A DNA stretch of 64,000 nt, taken from NCBI GenBank assembly GCA_036365145.1, contig JAEOAD010000240.1, forward strand, positions 744,001-808,000, in the 5' to 3' direction. Below the pieces are notes generated by a model. The model searched no databases. It was given only the letters and a program-made list of their open reading frames with translations, and was not told the origin of the DNA. Of this stretch, positions 21,186-31,369 are shown piece after piece. The first letter of the stretch is position 1; every line of letters begins with the position of its first letter. The DNA comes from Orientallactaga sibirica. Its lineage: Eukaryota; Chordata; Mammalia; Rodentia; Dipodidae. A program made the translations under genes and the position numbers.

Positions 21186-21793
21186 AAACAACTTCATAGC
21201 TGTTGCCTTTTCCTTGTTGACAAGACACCTAATCAGACGCAGCTTATGGAAATAAAGTGTTTATTTGAGCTCACAGTTTTGAGGAGTCTCATCATGTCAA
21301 GGAAAGCATAGCAAGACAGTAGGGCACCATATCTTGTCACATCAGCTTGGAGGAGGCAAAAAGAGTGAGCATGGTGGTTTGAATCAGATTCCCTTCCCCC
21401 ATTCATGTGTTCTGCTTGGTCCCCAGTCGGAGGAGGTGTGTTTCTAAGGACAGGCTCACAGGTGTTTTAGCCAGCATCCCCTTTCCAAAACTTAGCTCAG
21501 TTGCTTGCTATTGCAAATGCCATGCTTTCTCCCCCCATAATGAATCCCCCCCTTAAGACTAGAAGCCAAAACAAAAATATTTCTTCTCATCATCTGCTTT
21601 TGGTTGAGTGGTCTGTCCCAGCAACAAGAAGGCAGTAGTGTTGAACTAATAAACTAATAAAACTGTCCCCACAACAGACATCCTCCAGCAATACTCCACC
21701 TACAAAAGGCTCTATCATCTGGGAAATGAATATGAGACTTAATCACACACACATGAAGCTATGGAAAACATTTTATATTAAAACCACCACAAA
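21186..21793 (-). mobile_element. MaLR-type LTR interrupted by another LTR
   Basis: The left part 21186-21371 (gtttatttgagctcacagtt) and the right part, about 21655-21793 (catgaagctatggaaaacat, accaccaca at the edge), form one minus-strand LTR. A plus-strand LTR occupies the middle. Confidence 0.65.
21372..21654 (+). mobile_element. MaLR-type LTR nested in an older LTR
   Basis: Starts tggtggtttgaatcagattc, then ctgcttggtccccagtcgga, and ends near ctgtcccagcaacaagaagg. Confidence 0.7.
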
Positions 21794-21799
21794 CTTCAA

Positions 21800-22240
21800 A
21801 TCTCTCCAACAATTTCACTTTCTGGAATTGGGAGTTAGTCTCATTTAGCTCTGACCTCACTCCCGTGTGCCTGCCTGCCTGCCTCCCTGAGTAGAGAGTC
21901 CTAACCTAATCACACTCCACAGCCTAGGCATTAAGCATGCCAGGCCTCCTAGGATCTAGCACAGATGGACCTGGAGACTGGGCACACAAGAAGGCCCCTG
22001 CTCATATCCAAGTGTATCTAGCCTAAACCTACAGATAGACTGCCATGCCACACCCATGTCAATCAGGACTGAATGTTCCACTCAAGACAAGCTCAACAAG
22101 AGCTACTGTTGCTGCATTCTCAGCAAGACAAAGGGACTATCTTGAGATAGGCAAATCCCAATGCAAAACAAATGATGAAAGAAATCAAGACAAGATGTCC
22201 CAACCAAGATTGCCTAGCCTCATAGTGTAAGCCTCCAATG
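21800..22240 (+). mobile_element. L1 5'UTR and start of ORF1 (ORF2-less element)
   Basis: The 5'UTR-like sequence ends in the start region of ORF1: gtcccaaccaagattgccta and gcctccaatgaaaacattta align with 49920-49965 in the other ORF1 copy (aagcctccaatgaaaccata). It then switches directly to L1 3'UTR. Confidence 0.65.
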
Positions 22241-22585
22241 AAAACATTTAAAATGTTGAGACGTGTTCAGCACTAAGTGGAACATTTCTATCACACATTC
22301 CAAGCCTCAGGGACCATTGTGGGAGAAATAATGTAAGAGACAACAGAAGGGGATGAGTGCTTACAATACTGTCTTCCAAAATGGTCATTAACATCCATAA
22401 CCTCACAGTGGCTGACGCTACATACACAAAACCTGAATAATAGGAGGAAAAAAATGACGACATCAAAATAAAAGTGATACCACTTAGAAGGGATTCAATA
22501 GAGAGAGGACTTGGAAGGGGGAGAAGGTTGGATAGTGGGAGGGAATTATGATATATTTTTTCTATTTTTGGAAGCTGTCAATAAA
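22241..22585 (+). mobile_element. L1-type 3'UTR
   Basis: Contains gttcagcactaagtggaaca and attgtgggagaaataatgta, then a purine-rich end and gctgtcaataaaataaaaca. Joined directly to ORF1-start sequence on its left. Confidence 0.7.
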
Positions 22586-22589
22586 ATAA

Positions 22590-23795
22590 AACACAAACAA
22601 AAGCCAGACTTACCATTAATATAGACACCACCTTAGAGTGAAAGAATGGAAAAAGATATTCCAAGCAAATATAGATAAGAGACAAACAGATGTGGCTATG
22701 CCAATATCTGACAAAATAGACTTTAAAAGGCCATTTCATACTCATCAAAGGAATAATTCAACAAGAGAATATTACAATCATAAATTTATATATATCAAAC
22801 ACATGTGCACCAAATTTTATAAAGCAAACTCTAATAGACATTACATAAGAAATAAATTCCAGCACAATAACAATCGGAGGCTTTAATACCCCGCTATCAT
22901 AGATAGATCATCTAAACAAAAAATAAACACAAAAATAATGAAGCTAAACAACACAATGTTTCACCCAAACTCTACTGAAGACACATTCTTATCAGCCTCT
23001 CATGGAACCATTTCAGATATAGATCATATATTAGGACTTCATGTAACTCCCTATATTATATCCAGGATTTCTAGCATTAAATCTAGACATCAACAACAGA
23101 ACATGTACTAACTCCTGAAGATAACACTATTTTTTAATAACACACTATTGAACAATGAATGGTTATTGAAGAAATCAAAAAGGAAATCAAATAATTACTA
23201 GAACTGAATGATAATATAAATACAACATGCAAAAACTTAAGGAACATAATGAAGGCAATCCTAAGAGAGAAGTTTATATCTATAAATGCCCACATTACTG
23301 AAATAGAAAGATCTCAAATAAATAACTTAATAATCCATCTGAAGGATTTGGCAAAATAAGAACAATACAAACCCAAAAGTACCAAATGGAAAGAAGTAGT
23401 CAATATGTGAAATCACTGAATCAGAAATGAAGAAAACAATTTTAAAAATTGATGAAACAAAGAGCTAGTTTTTTTTAAATGATTGATAAACCCTTGCCAA
23501 ATTGATTGAAATAAAAAAAGAAGACTCAAATCAACACGATTACACATGAAAAAAAGTGTTACAATAGATACCACTGAAATGGGAGAATCATCAGGACATA
23601 CTTCAAAAGTCTATATTCCACAAAATTGGAAAATCTGGGGGAAAATGGATGAATTTCTGGACTGATATCACCTACCAAGAGATAAATTGCCCGAATAAAG
23701 CCATAATATGGAATGAGATTGAAAGAATAATAAAAAGCCTCCCAACTAAAACAGTCCAGGCCCAAATGAATTTACTGCCGATTTCTACCAAAACT
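22590..23795 (+). pseudogene. L1 ORF2 fragment (endonuclease to early RT), decayed
   Basis: The translated fragments follow L1 ORF2 order: an ISDKIDFKRPF region, a cggaggctttaataccccgc block (the GGFNTPL-type endonuclease motif), then the linker up to caaaattggaaaatctgggg. It has many frameshifts and stops. The left end adjoins an unrelated L1 3'UTR. Confidence 0.8.
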
Positions 23796-23799
23796 TTTT

Positions 23800-24067
23800 A
23801 AAATTTTTTTTTATTTTATTTATTTTTGGAGACAGACACACAGAGAGACAGACAGAGAGGGAGAGGGAGATAGATAGAGAATGGGTGCGCCAGCAGTCTC
23901 TCAGCTGCTGAGAACGAAATCCAGATGCATGCGCCCCCTTGTGGGCAAGTGTGGCATTGCGCCTTTGTGTCACTTTGCATCTGTCTAAACGTGGGACCTG
24001 GAGATTGGAACCAGGTTCTTAGGCTTAGCAGGCAGGCGCCTTAACCACTCAGCCATCTCTCCAGCCC
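23800..24067 (-). mobile_element. tRNA-derived SINE (long type), young-looking
   Basis: Complete reverse element: cactcagccatctctccagc at the right end and the long-type block gcgcccccttgtgggcaagt within. Confidence 0.93.
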
Positions 24068-24307
24068 CAAAACCTTTTTTTTTTTAATTTGAGAGACAGA
24101 GAGAGAGAGAGAGAAACAGAGAGAGAATGGGCACATCAGCAGCCTCTCAGCAGCTATGAACTAACTCCAGATGCATACACCCCCTTGTGCACACGTGCAA
24201 CATTGTGCACTTGCATCACTTTTGAGTCTGGCTAAACATGGGACCTGGAGATTTGAACGGGCACTCAGGCTTCTCAGGCCTTAACTGCTATGCCATCTCT
24301 CCAGCCC
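24068..24307 (-). mobile_element. tRNA-derived SINE (long type)
   Basis: A second, more diverged long-type copy in the same orientation, immediately next to the previous one. Confidence 0.9.
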
Positions 24308-26690
24308 AAAACATTTTTTTTATTAAGTAGAGAGTTTGTATAGACACATCATTTGTTAGTGCCATCATTTCCCTCCTCCCTGGGCCCACTCCACTAACGC
24401 TATCCTCAGTGGGATTGCTGTCATTCACCATGGTGTTGTGGGTTATGAGATGTGAGTCAATCATTGTAAGGGGAACACAGTGCCCTTCCATTCTATGGCC
24501 CTTATAATCTTTCCACTTCCTCTTCCATAAAACTCCCTGAGCCATGGTGGATATGTTTTAAGTCTACTTTAGTGTTGTGTGCTCAGCAGGTAATGAACTT
24601 CTGCTTTGGTATGTTTTGAGTATCCTCAGTGTCTGTGTCTGTGTCCATGACCCTGGTGCTGTTTGACAAGCTCGCTATAGAAGCAACACTCTTGCTCATC
24701 TTGCCAATTCTTCTATGATTTCACCTGGCTGATGTGTGAGGGGTGGTTCTTGCTGCCTTCTGAGAAAAGAAAAACAGTTACTCCAATGAAGAATGAGGTC
24801 AGCAAAAGTTTAATAGGATAAGTAATGTTAATTAACAGAGATTTTGAGGGGTGTAGCCTCACTTTTTGCCAAAGACTAGTGGGAGATTTGTTGGAGTCCA
24901 TGATCTTGGTGGTCTTCATAGGATTCTAACATGGTTCCTAGTTCCAGAAATGGGTTCCTTTCCATAGAGTGGATCCAGTCAGAGAGCTATTGGTTACCCA
25001 CCTAGACTGAGTACCACTATTGCACAGACATGTCCACCTTGTCAGGCTGGATGTTTTTGTGTAGCAGTGTCCCCTGATAGCACACAAGTTTGTTGGCTAT
25101 TTTCTCCCAGCAGCTCATGTAGCACTTTCCAGCACTATACAGGCAGATAATATCAGAACCAGATTCCTTCCATATTCCAGCTAGATCTCTCCATGTTCTG
25201 TATCAGCAGCATGTGGTATCTTCAGTAATATGGTATTTTACTTCAGCTGAGTAATCAAGTGCTTTGATTAGTTTATATTTGATTAGTTTAGATCAGCTTG
25301 ATTAGATTTGTTTAGGGGACCTTGTAGGTGTCTCAGATAAACAGCTTAATATGTGTTGTAACCAACCACTGGTACTGGGAGTTAAAGAAAGTGCCAAATG
25401 TTTTAGGGTTTGGCTTAGTCCCACTTTTTCCATGGCCCCTCTTAAATGATGATCCCTGCATACTCCTCTTGAGGGTTGTATCATTTAGTCTGCAATCCAG
25501 AAGAAAGGTTTCTATGGACAAGTTCATTTTGGAATTAGTTTTGTGTCTATCTCCCCCACAGTCCCACTCTCCTTCCCCCCAAAAGTTCCATCCTTGTTAT
25601 CTGAACCACAAGTTGTCTGTCAGGTATGCCTGCAACTTAGACTGTTCCAAATTAGGAACTACAGATGAAGGAGAATATACCATGTTAGCCTTTCTGTGCT
25701 TGTGTGAGTATGATCTGTTCCAAGGCTGTCTATTTTCCTACAAATTTCATTGTATCATTTTTCCTTACTGCTGAGAATTCAATTGTGTGTACGTACCACA
25801 TCTTCATTATCCAATCATCAAATGATGGACATCTGGATCAATCCCAGTTTTTAGCTATTGTGAATTCAGAAGCTGTAAACATGATTGAGCAAATATCTCT
25901 GCAGTGAAGAGTAGAACCTTCAGGGTAGATATCCAATAGATGTATAGTTGGGTCAGTTGATAGCTCTATTTTCATCTTTTTAAGGACTCTCCATAATGAT
26001 TTCCTTAGTGGTTATACAACTTTGCACTCAACCAGCAGTAAATGAGAGTTCCTCTTTCCCCACATCCTTGCCAACATTTATTGTCATTTGATTGCCATCT
26101 TTTCTGGAGTAAGGTGGAATCTCAAAGTTGTTTTAATTTGCATTTTTCTGATGTTAAGCACATTGAACACTTTCTTAAGTAGATATTGACCATTTGTATT
26201 TCTTCCATTGAGAATTCCCTATTCAGTTTTCACTACCTGGTTTTTTGAGTGGATTGCTTGATTTTCTATTGTTTAGTTTTTTAGTTCATTGTAGATTCTA
26301 GACATTGGGCCTCTGTCTGTGGTGAACATTTTCTCCCATTCTGTGGGTAATCTGTTGCCTCTGTTTATAGTATGTATGCCTGTACAAAAGCTTTTTAGCT
26401 TCAAGAGATCCCATTGCTTGAGTGACTGTTTAATTTCCTGGGATACTGGGGTATTGTTCAGGAAGTCTTTCCCTACTCCTATATCATGGAGTGTTCCCTC
26501 TGCTTTTTCTTCGAGGCAATTAAGAGTTTCAGGTCTTAAGTTGAGATCTTTAATCCATTTGGAGTTGATTTTTGTGCATAGTGAGAGGAGTGTATCTAGT
26601 TGTTGTTATTTTTTCTACATATGATTATACAATTTGTCCAGCATCATTTGTTTGAATATGCTATCCTTTCTCCATTGACTGTAGAGGACA
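24308..26690 (-). pseudogene. L1 3' end: ORF2 C-terminus and long 3'UTR
   Basis: Read on the minus strand, 26690-25700 is the last part of L1 ORF2 (+ strand: ctcccattctgtgggtaatc, gcctgtacaaaagcttttta, ccatcttttctggagtaagg). From 25700 to 24308 it is 3'UTR, ending ctacttaataaaaaa. Open frames across it are fragments of antisense sequence, not genes. Confidence 0.9.
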
Positions 26691-26847
26691 TTTTACATTC
26701 CAAACCACCATAGCCCCAAAATTCATCTCCTGTATTCCGCAAAACCTCAACAAAACTTCCACAAAACTTCCACATTTTTAGGAAGCCAGTACTCTAAACC
26801 CTTCAAACCTCAACAGGCAAAGCTATATTTGAATCAAAACTCAGCCA

Positions 26848-27068
26848 AGGGCTGGAGAAATGGCTTAGCAGTTAAGGCATTTGCCTGCAAAGCCAAAGGA
26901 TCCTGGTTCAATTCTCCAGACCCACATAAGCCAGATGCATGAAGGGGCACATGCATCTGGAGTTCATTTGCAGTGGCTAGAGGCCCTGGCATGCCCATTC
27001 TCTCTTTGTCTGCCTCTCTTCTATCTCTCTCTGCTTGCAAATAAATAAATAAAATTTTAAAAAGTTAA
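26848..27068 (+). mobile_element. tRNA-derived SINE (short type)
   Basis: It begins gggctggagaaatggcttag and ends gcaaataaataaataaaatt. Confidence 0.92.
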
Positions 27069-27379
27069 AAATAAAACTCAGCCAAACAATTTTAATGCAG
27101 TGTTATAATCACAGGCCCTTTCATGAAGCATGAGGTGTTTATGGAATTCAGCAGAGGTTACTCTATGAAGAAATGATTCATTGAATAAAGGTTGAGTAAA
27201 TAGTTTTGTGTTGGCCATTAGAAATATAGTATGTAAGATAATCATTGCCTTCAGAGGATATTTGACTCTCTTGAAAAGGTATTAGAAACTACACTGCTAA
27301 ATGGACTGTGAAAGGAAAAGTGAAGCCACTTCCTGAACAAGGACCTATAACTGGGTCTGGACAGAGAAAGCCTTCATCA

Positions 27380-28760
27380 GAATGGTGTGGCAATGTTAAC
27401 ATCAGACAGAATAATCTTTAAAATGGAGAATATTACCATAGTTGATGAGGTTATTATTACAAAGCAATATAATCAAGTAAACAGATAATGAGTGTTTTAA
27501 TTACAAAACGCCCTGCTAATACTATGGAGAAGCACTAGCATATCTGTAAGCATAGTGCTAGAATCTTACACCTGTTTCTTAGTGGGAAGTAATGTAGATA
27601 AATAAAATATTCTAATAGCGCTATCAATTTTAGGTATTTGACATCTGTAGCAGACAGCTTCAGGTTCGCTGAGATGTACTTCCAGACCAGGCACAGTTAT
27701 GGAGGAAGGGAGATTATTTATTGAAGCTTACAGATCCAGGGGAAGTTCCATAATGGCAGGAGAAGTGGCCTGCTCTTACAAGACCAGGCAAGAGAGAAAA
27801 AAGCCACCAGCCACACAGCACAGCACACTTTAGGAACTCCTACTAGGCACACTTTGCATATCTTTACAATGGAATCTCAAACCCACCACCATACCTTAAG
27901 ATCCACCCAGTGACATTGCCTCCAGCAAGGTGGCTGCAGATGCAAACTATAAACTAATAAAACACTGACTATATTGGGGGCCATCTATTCAAACTACCAC
28001 AGCATCTTACTCCCATGCATCAAAGAAAGCAGATCAAAATATTCTTCTCAAGTGCATGCTAAACATTCACCATGCTATAGCACATTTTAGGACATAAAAT
28101 TAATCTCAACAAATGAAATAAATGACAAAGGATTGAAAAGAGAGTATGTTATTTGTTCACAATGGTATTAAATAAAATATCTTAAAATCCCAAAGTACTT
28201 TAAAATTAAATCAGCATGCAATTTTAAAACTCATGAATCAAAGGCAAATGAGATATTGTAAAATATTGTGAACTCAATGATGGTAAAACACTATTATATC
28301 AAAATTTACATAATTCAACTAAAGTAATAAACTGATAGCTTTAACTTCTAATATTATGAAATATTGATGAGTGACCTCTTCATTCATTTTAAATTGTTAA
28401 AAAGACCAAACCTCAGCCCCAGATTATGCCAGCCTTTTCCTGTGTTGGACCAGTTTGTAGGCCTACAGGCCTTCCAAAGAAGCCAGAACATACAAAACCA
28501 CACTAAACACACCTTTGTACAAAGTACAATATTTTTAAATGCTAGAAAGATGAGAGAAAATTGCAGCCAAAATAAATAGAAAAGCACTAAATATAAGGTT
28601 AGAAACTAATGAAAGAGAAAATAGGAAAGCAGAAACAATCAACAAGACCAGAGATAGTTCTTTGAAAAGGCTAGTAAATTTAATGAATACTTAGCTTTCC
28701 CACAAACAGAATGGCTGGAATCTACTGGATGATTTATAAATATTTGTCAAAACATTGGTG
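27380..28760 (+). pseudogene. Ancient L1 ORF2 fragment
   Basis: Very worn. The phrases acatcagacagaataatctt, attcttctcaagtgcatgct and gttcacaatggtattaaata correspond to the endonuclease part of ORF2, and agttctttgaaaaggctagt to a later block. An LTR (27645-28002) is inserted in it. Confidence 0.65.
27645..28002 (-). mobile_element. MaLR-type LTR
   Basis: Reverse orientation. The right edge caaactaccaca is the family's TGTGGTGGTTTG start, ggagattatttattgaagct holds the polyadenylation region, and the left end is near ctgtagcagaca. Confidence 0.75.
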
Positions 28761-28769
28761 AAGCTATGA

Positions 28770-29300
28770 TCCTGAAAGTCTTATAGCTGGCCAACCAGGC
28801 CAAATGGATCAACAGGTGAAATAGTGGCATGTCTGTTATAAGGAAAACCAACTGCTCTCTGATTAAACTTGGAGCTACTCTCGCTTTTGGATAGAGAAGC
28901 TTCTCTTTTCAGATGGTAGTAATAACTAGAGGACTAAAATCTCACCAAAGGGCTGAGAATAAATGACAGTGGTGTGGTTAGCTCTAGGTGAGACATCTTT
29001 ATCACACCCTCCCAAGGCTCAGGATCCATTTCAGAAGAAGTGGTGGGAAAATATAAGAGCCAAAGGAAGGAGAGGAGTGCTTTACAATACTGTCTTCTAG
29101 ATACGAAGTGGCTGTAATATTCATGACCTCACAGGGCTGATACTACCTACACAAGACTTGCATAATAGGAGCAAAAAAAATGGAAAGAAAAAGAGATTCA
29201 GTGGAGGTGGGGGTTTGGAAGGGGAAATGGAGAAAGTAATGGGAGGGGATTGTGTTCATGGTATATTGTCTATATGTATGGAAATTTTAAAAAAAATACA
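28770..29300 (+). mobile_element. L1-type 3'UTR copy
   Basis: Contains tagagaagcttctcttttca, gtgagacatctttatcacac and taagagccaaaggaaggaga, with a purine-rich end and A-rich tail at 29283-29300. Confidence 0.7.
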
Positions 29301-29420
29301 GTATAACTAGCATGCAATATAATTTACAAGCAAATACCTTTAACCACTGAGACATCTTCCCAGCTTGCAGTAGAACTTACAATTGAAGGGAAGTCATTCT
29401 CTGCCTCCCAGGGATCTTAC

Positions 29421-29521
29421 CTCTGTCCTCGAAGAATAGCTGTGTACAGGTGAATACACTGACTGTCCTGAACCAACCAATACAGGAGCCCATCACTGAG
29501 GTCAAGAGTTAGAGCAATAAC
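29421..29521 (-). CDS. ROS1: ROS1 exon w11: propeller 2 blade
   Basis: 101 nt; acceptor TTCTGTTTAG|GTTATT, donor GACAGAG|GTAAGAT. It reads VIALTLDLSDGLLYWLVQDS then QCIHLYTAILRGQ, with LLYWLVQD as the blade motif. It is too short for ordinary ORF calling but the sequence is unmistakable. It ends with two bases of a Ser codon completed by w12. Confidence 0.95.
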
Positions 29522-29672
29522 CTAAACAGAATATAAGGTAAGAAAAAGAAAATGAACCCAGATGCAGTGGTAAAGCATTTGCCTACCATGCTTGAGAACT
29601 TAGGGCCAATTTACTGCAAGCAGGCAACCAAGAAAGAATGAGAAAGAGAAAGATAGATAGACAGATATGCTT

Positions 29673-29800
29673 AAGGACTGGAAAGATGGCTGAGTGGATA
29701 AAGCACTTGTCATGCAATTGTAGTGGTATTTGGGTCCACACAACCCACATAATGCCAGGAACTTGTGGTTATTTATAAACCCAGTGTTCCTAGATGAGAG
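29673..29800 (+). repeat. B2/B3-like SINE, truncated
   Basis: A gactggaaagatggctgagt head and the following gggtccacacaacccacata block are visible, without a tail. Confidence 0.65.
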
Positions 29801-29997
29801 CGCAGAGACAATCAGTAATTTGTTTGGTTAGTTATAATGATATACACTACAGCTTTCTAAATTACAAACTATCTCTCATATATGTCAAAGACATTCTACT
29901 AATCTTTTTGCAAGAATACAACAAAATATTCCATATACAAAACCCAAGTGTTAGGTCACTTCTTTCATTCTACATCCTTCAGTAGACACACATTTAA

Positions 29998-30203
29998 AAA
30001 TATTTGTGTGTGTGTGCATGTGTGTGTGCATGTGTGTGTGTGTGTGTGTGTACATGTAAAGTCCTCTGTGCTGCTACAAACTAACTCCAGATGTATGTGT
30101 CACTTTTTGCATTTGCTTTTATGTGGGTACTGGAAGAATTGAATCCTGGCCATTAGGCTTTGCGAGCAATCACCTTTAAACATTGAACCATCTACCTAGC
30201 CCA
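29998..30203 (-). mobile_element. tRNA-derived SINE with (TG)n tail
   Basis: Reverse SINE with a diverged head (aaccatctacctagccc). Its tail side has expanded to a (TG)n microsatellite at about 30003-30052. Confidence 0.8.
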
Positions 30204-30204
30204 T

Positions 30205-31078
30205 CAGATCCATATTTAAACAAATCCAGAGGAAATTCCATACATCTTTGGTCCCAATTATGCTAATTAACATCTAATGTTTTAGCCTTTGGGGAAATAT
30301 ACTCTATACTATGAGCTGAATTAGTCAAATAAGCCAAAAACTATCTTCTTCCCTTTAGATGAATCTCTACTTTCCTTTCCCACTCTACAAGATATACATG
30401 TCTCACTGCAAAATAGTTAGGTAACTGTGCTTTCTTATATCTGTGGATAGGAAGTGTCCTGTGGTTGCATAATAAATCCATGAGTGACATCTAGGAAGGG
30501 CAATGAACTGTAAAGATTTGCTCAAAAGTGAGACCCTACCTTGAAAAACCAAAAAAAAAACTGTGAGGGTGGAAAGCAAGATCTCTTGAGATGATGTTTT
30601 CAGTATGTTTTTCACACAAAGAAAGTGCAATTAAAAAAAGACAGAAAAAAATGTACTTTCTTTGGGTTCAGACTTAAGTGGCTCCAAAATAGATTTAAGT
30701 GTCCTTTTCATTACTGACAGGAATGATTAATGTTTGGATAAAATCTATAAATCTCTCTCTCTCTTTGAAATGCCTGTCATAATCTGCCTATGCAAATCAG
30801 ATCACTTCAAATATTCTGGGAATTCTAGTCCCATATAACCTATGGGACTAGGGACCAAATGACAACAATTGTCAACATTTAGTTCACATAGAATTTTTTT
30901 ACTATCTGGTATATCAGTAACACATATGTGTATATGTACCTCTATATAAAAGCAAAAAATAAGAAAAAAATTAAAATGCTGTATAGAAATAAGGTGAACA
31001 ATTTCTTTCTTGTTAATATTTTTCTAAAATTTTTCAACTTTCTATATCATCAGAAAAGGTAAGAATAAGAAATGTAGA
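30205..31078. other. Intron sequence, little recognised
   Basis: Only a short B1 3' fragment at about 30523-30560 (gtgagaccctaccttgaaaa) stands out. The rest is AT-rich intron. Confidence 0.5.
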
Positions 31079-31302
31079 TGGGGTTGGGGAATGATTCAGC
31101 TGTTAGAAATGCTTGTTTGCAAAGCCTGCTGGCCCAAGTTGGATTCCCTGATCCCATGTAAAGCCAGATGCACAAAAGTAGTACATGGGTGTGGTGTTGG
31201 TTGGCAGCAGCAAGACAACCTAGAGTACCCTCATTCATTTATTCTCACTCCTCTTTCTCTCTCTCTTACTCAAACAAATAAAAATAGTTTTAAAAAGGAT
31301 TC
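31079..31302 (+). mobile_element. tRNA-derived SINE, diverged
   Basis: Shows ggggttggggaatgattcag, gtaaagccagatgcacaaaa and a CT-rich tail ending caaataaaaatag. Confidence 0.8.
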
Positions 31303-31369
31303 TAGGTGGACAACTAAAATGTAGCTAAGGAGATTCAAGGAAAATAGGTATTGCTTCCAGAAGTTGAAG

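Noticed and set aside
25328..25774. Open frame of 148 codons on the plus strand
   Set aside because: It lies wholly in L1 3'UTR/ORF2 sequence read on the wrong strand.
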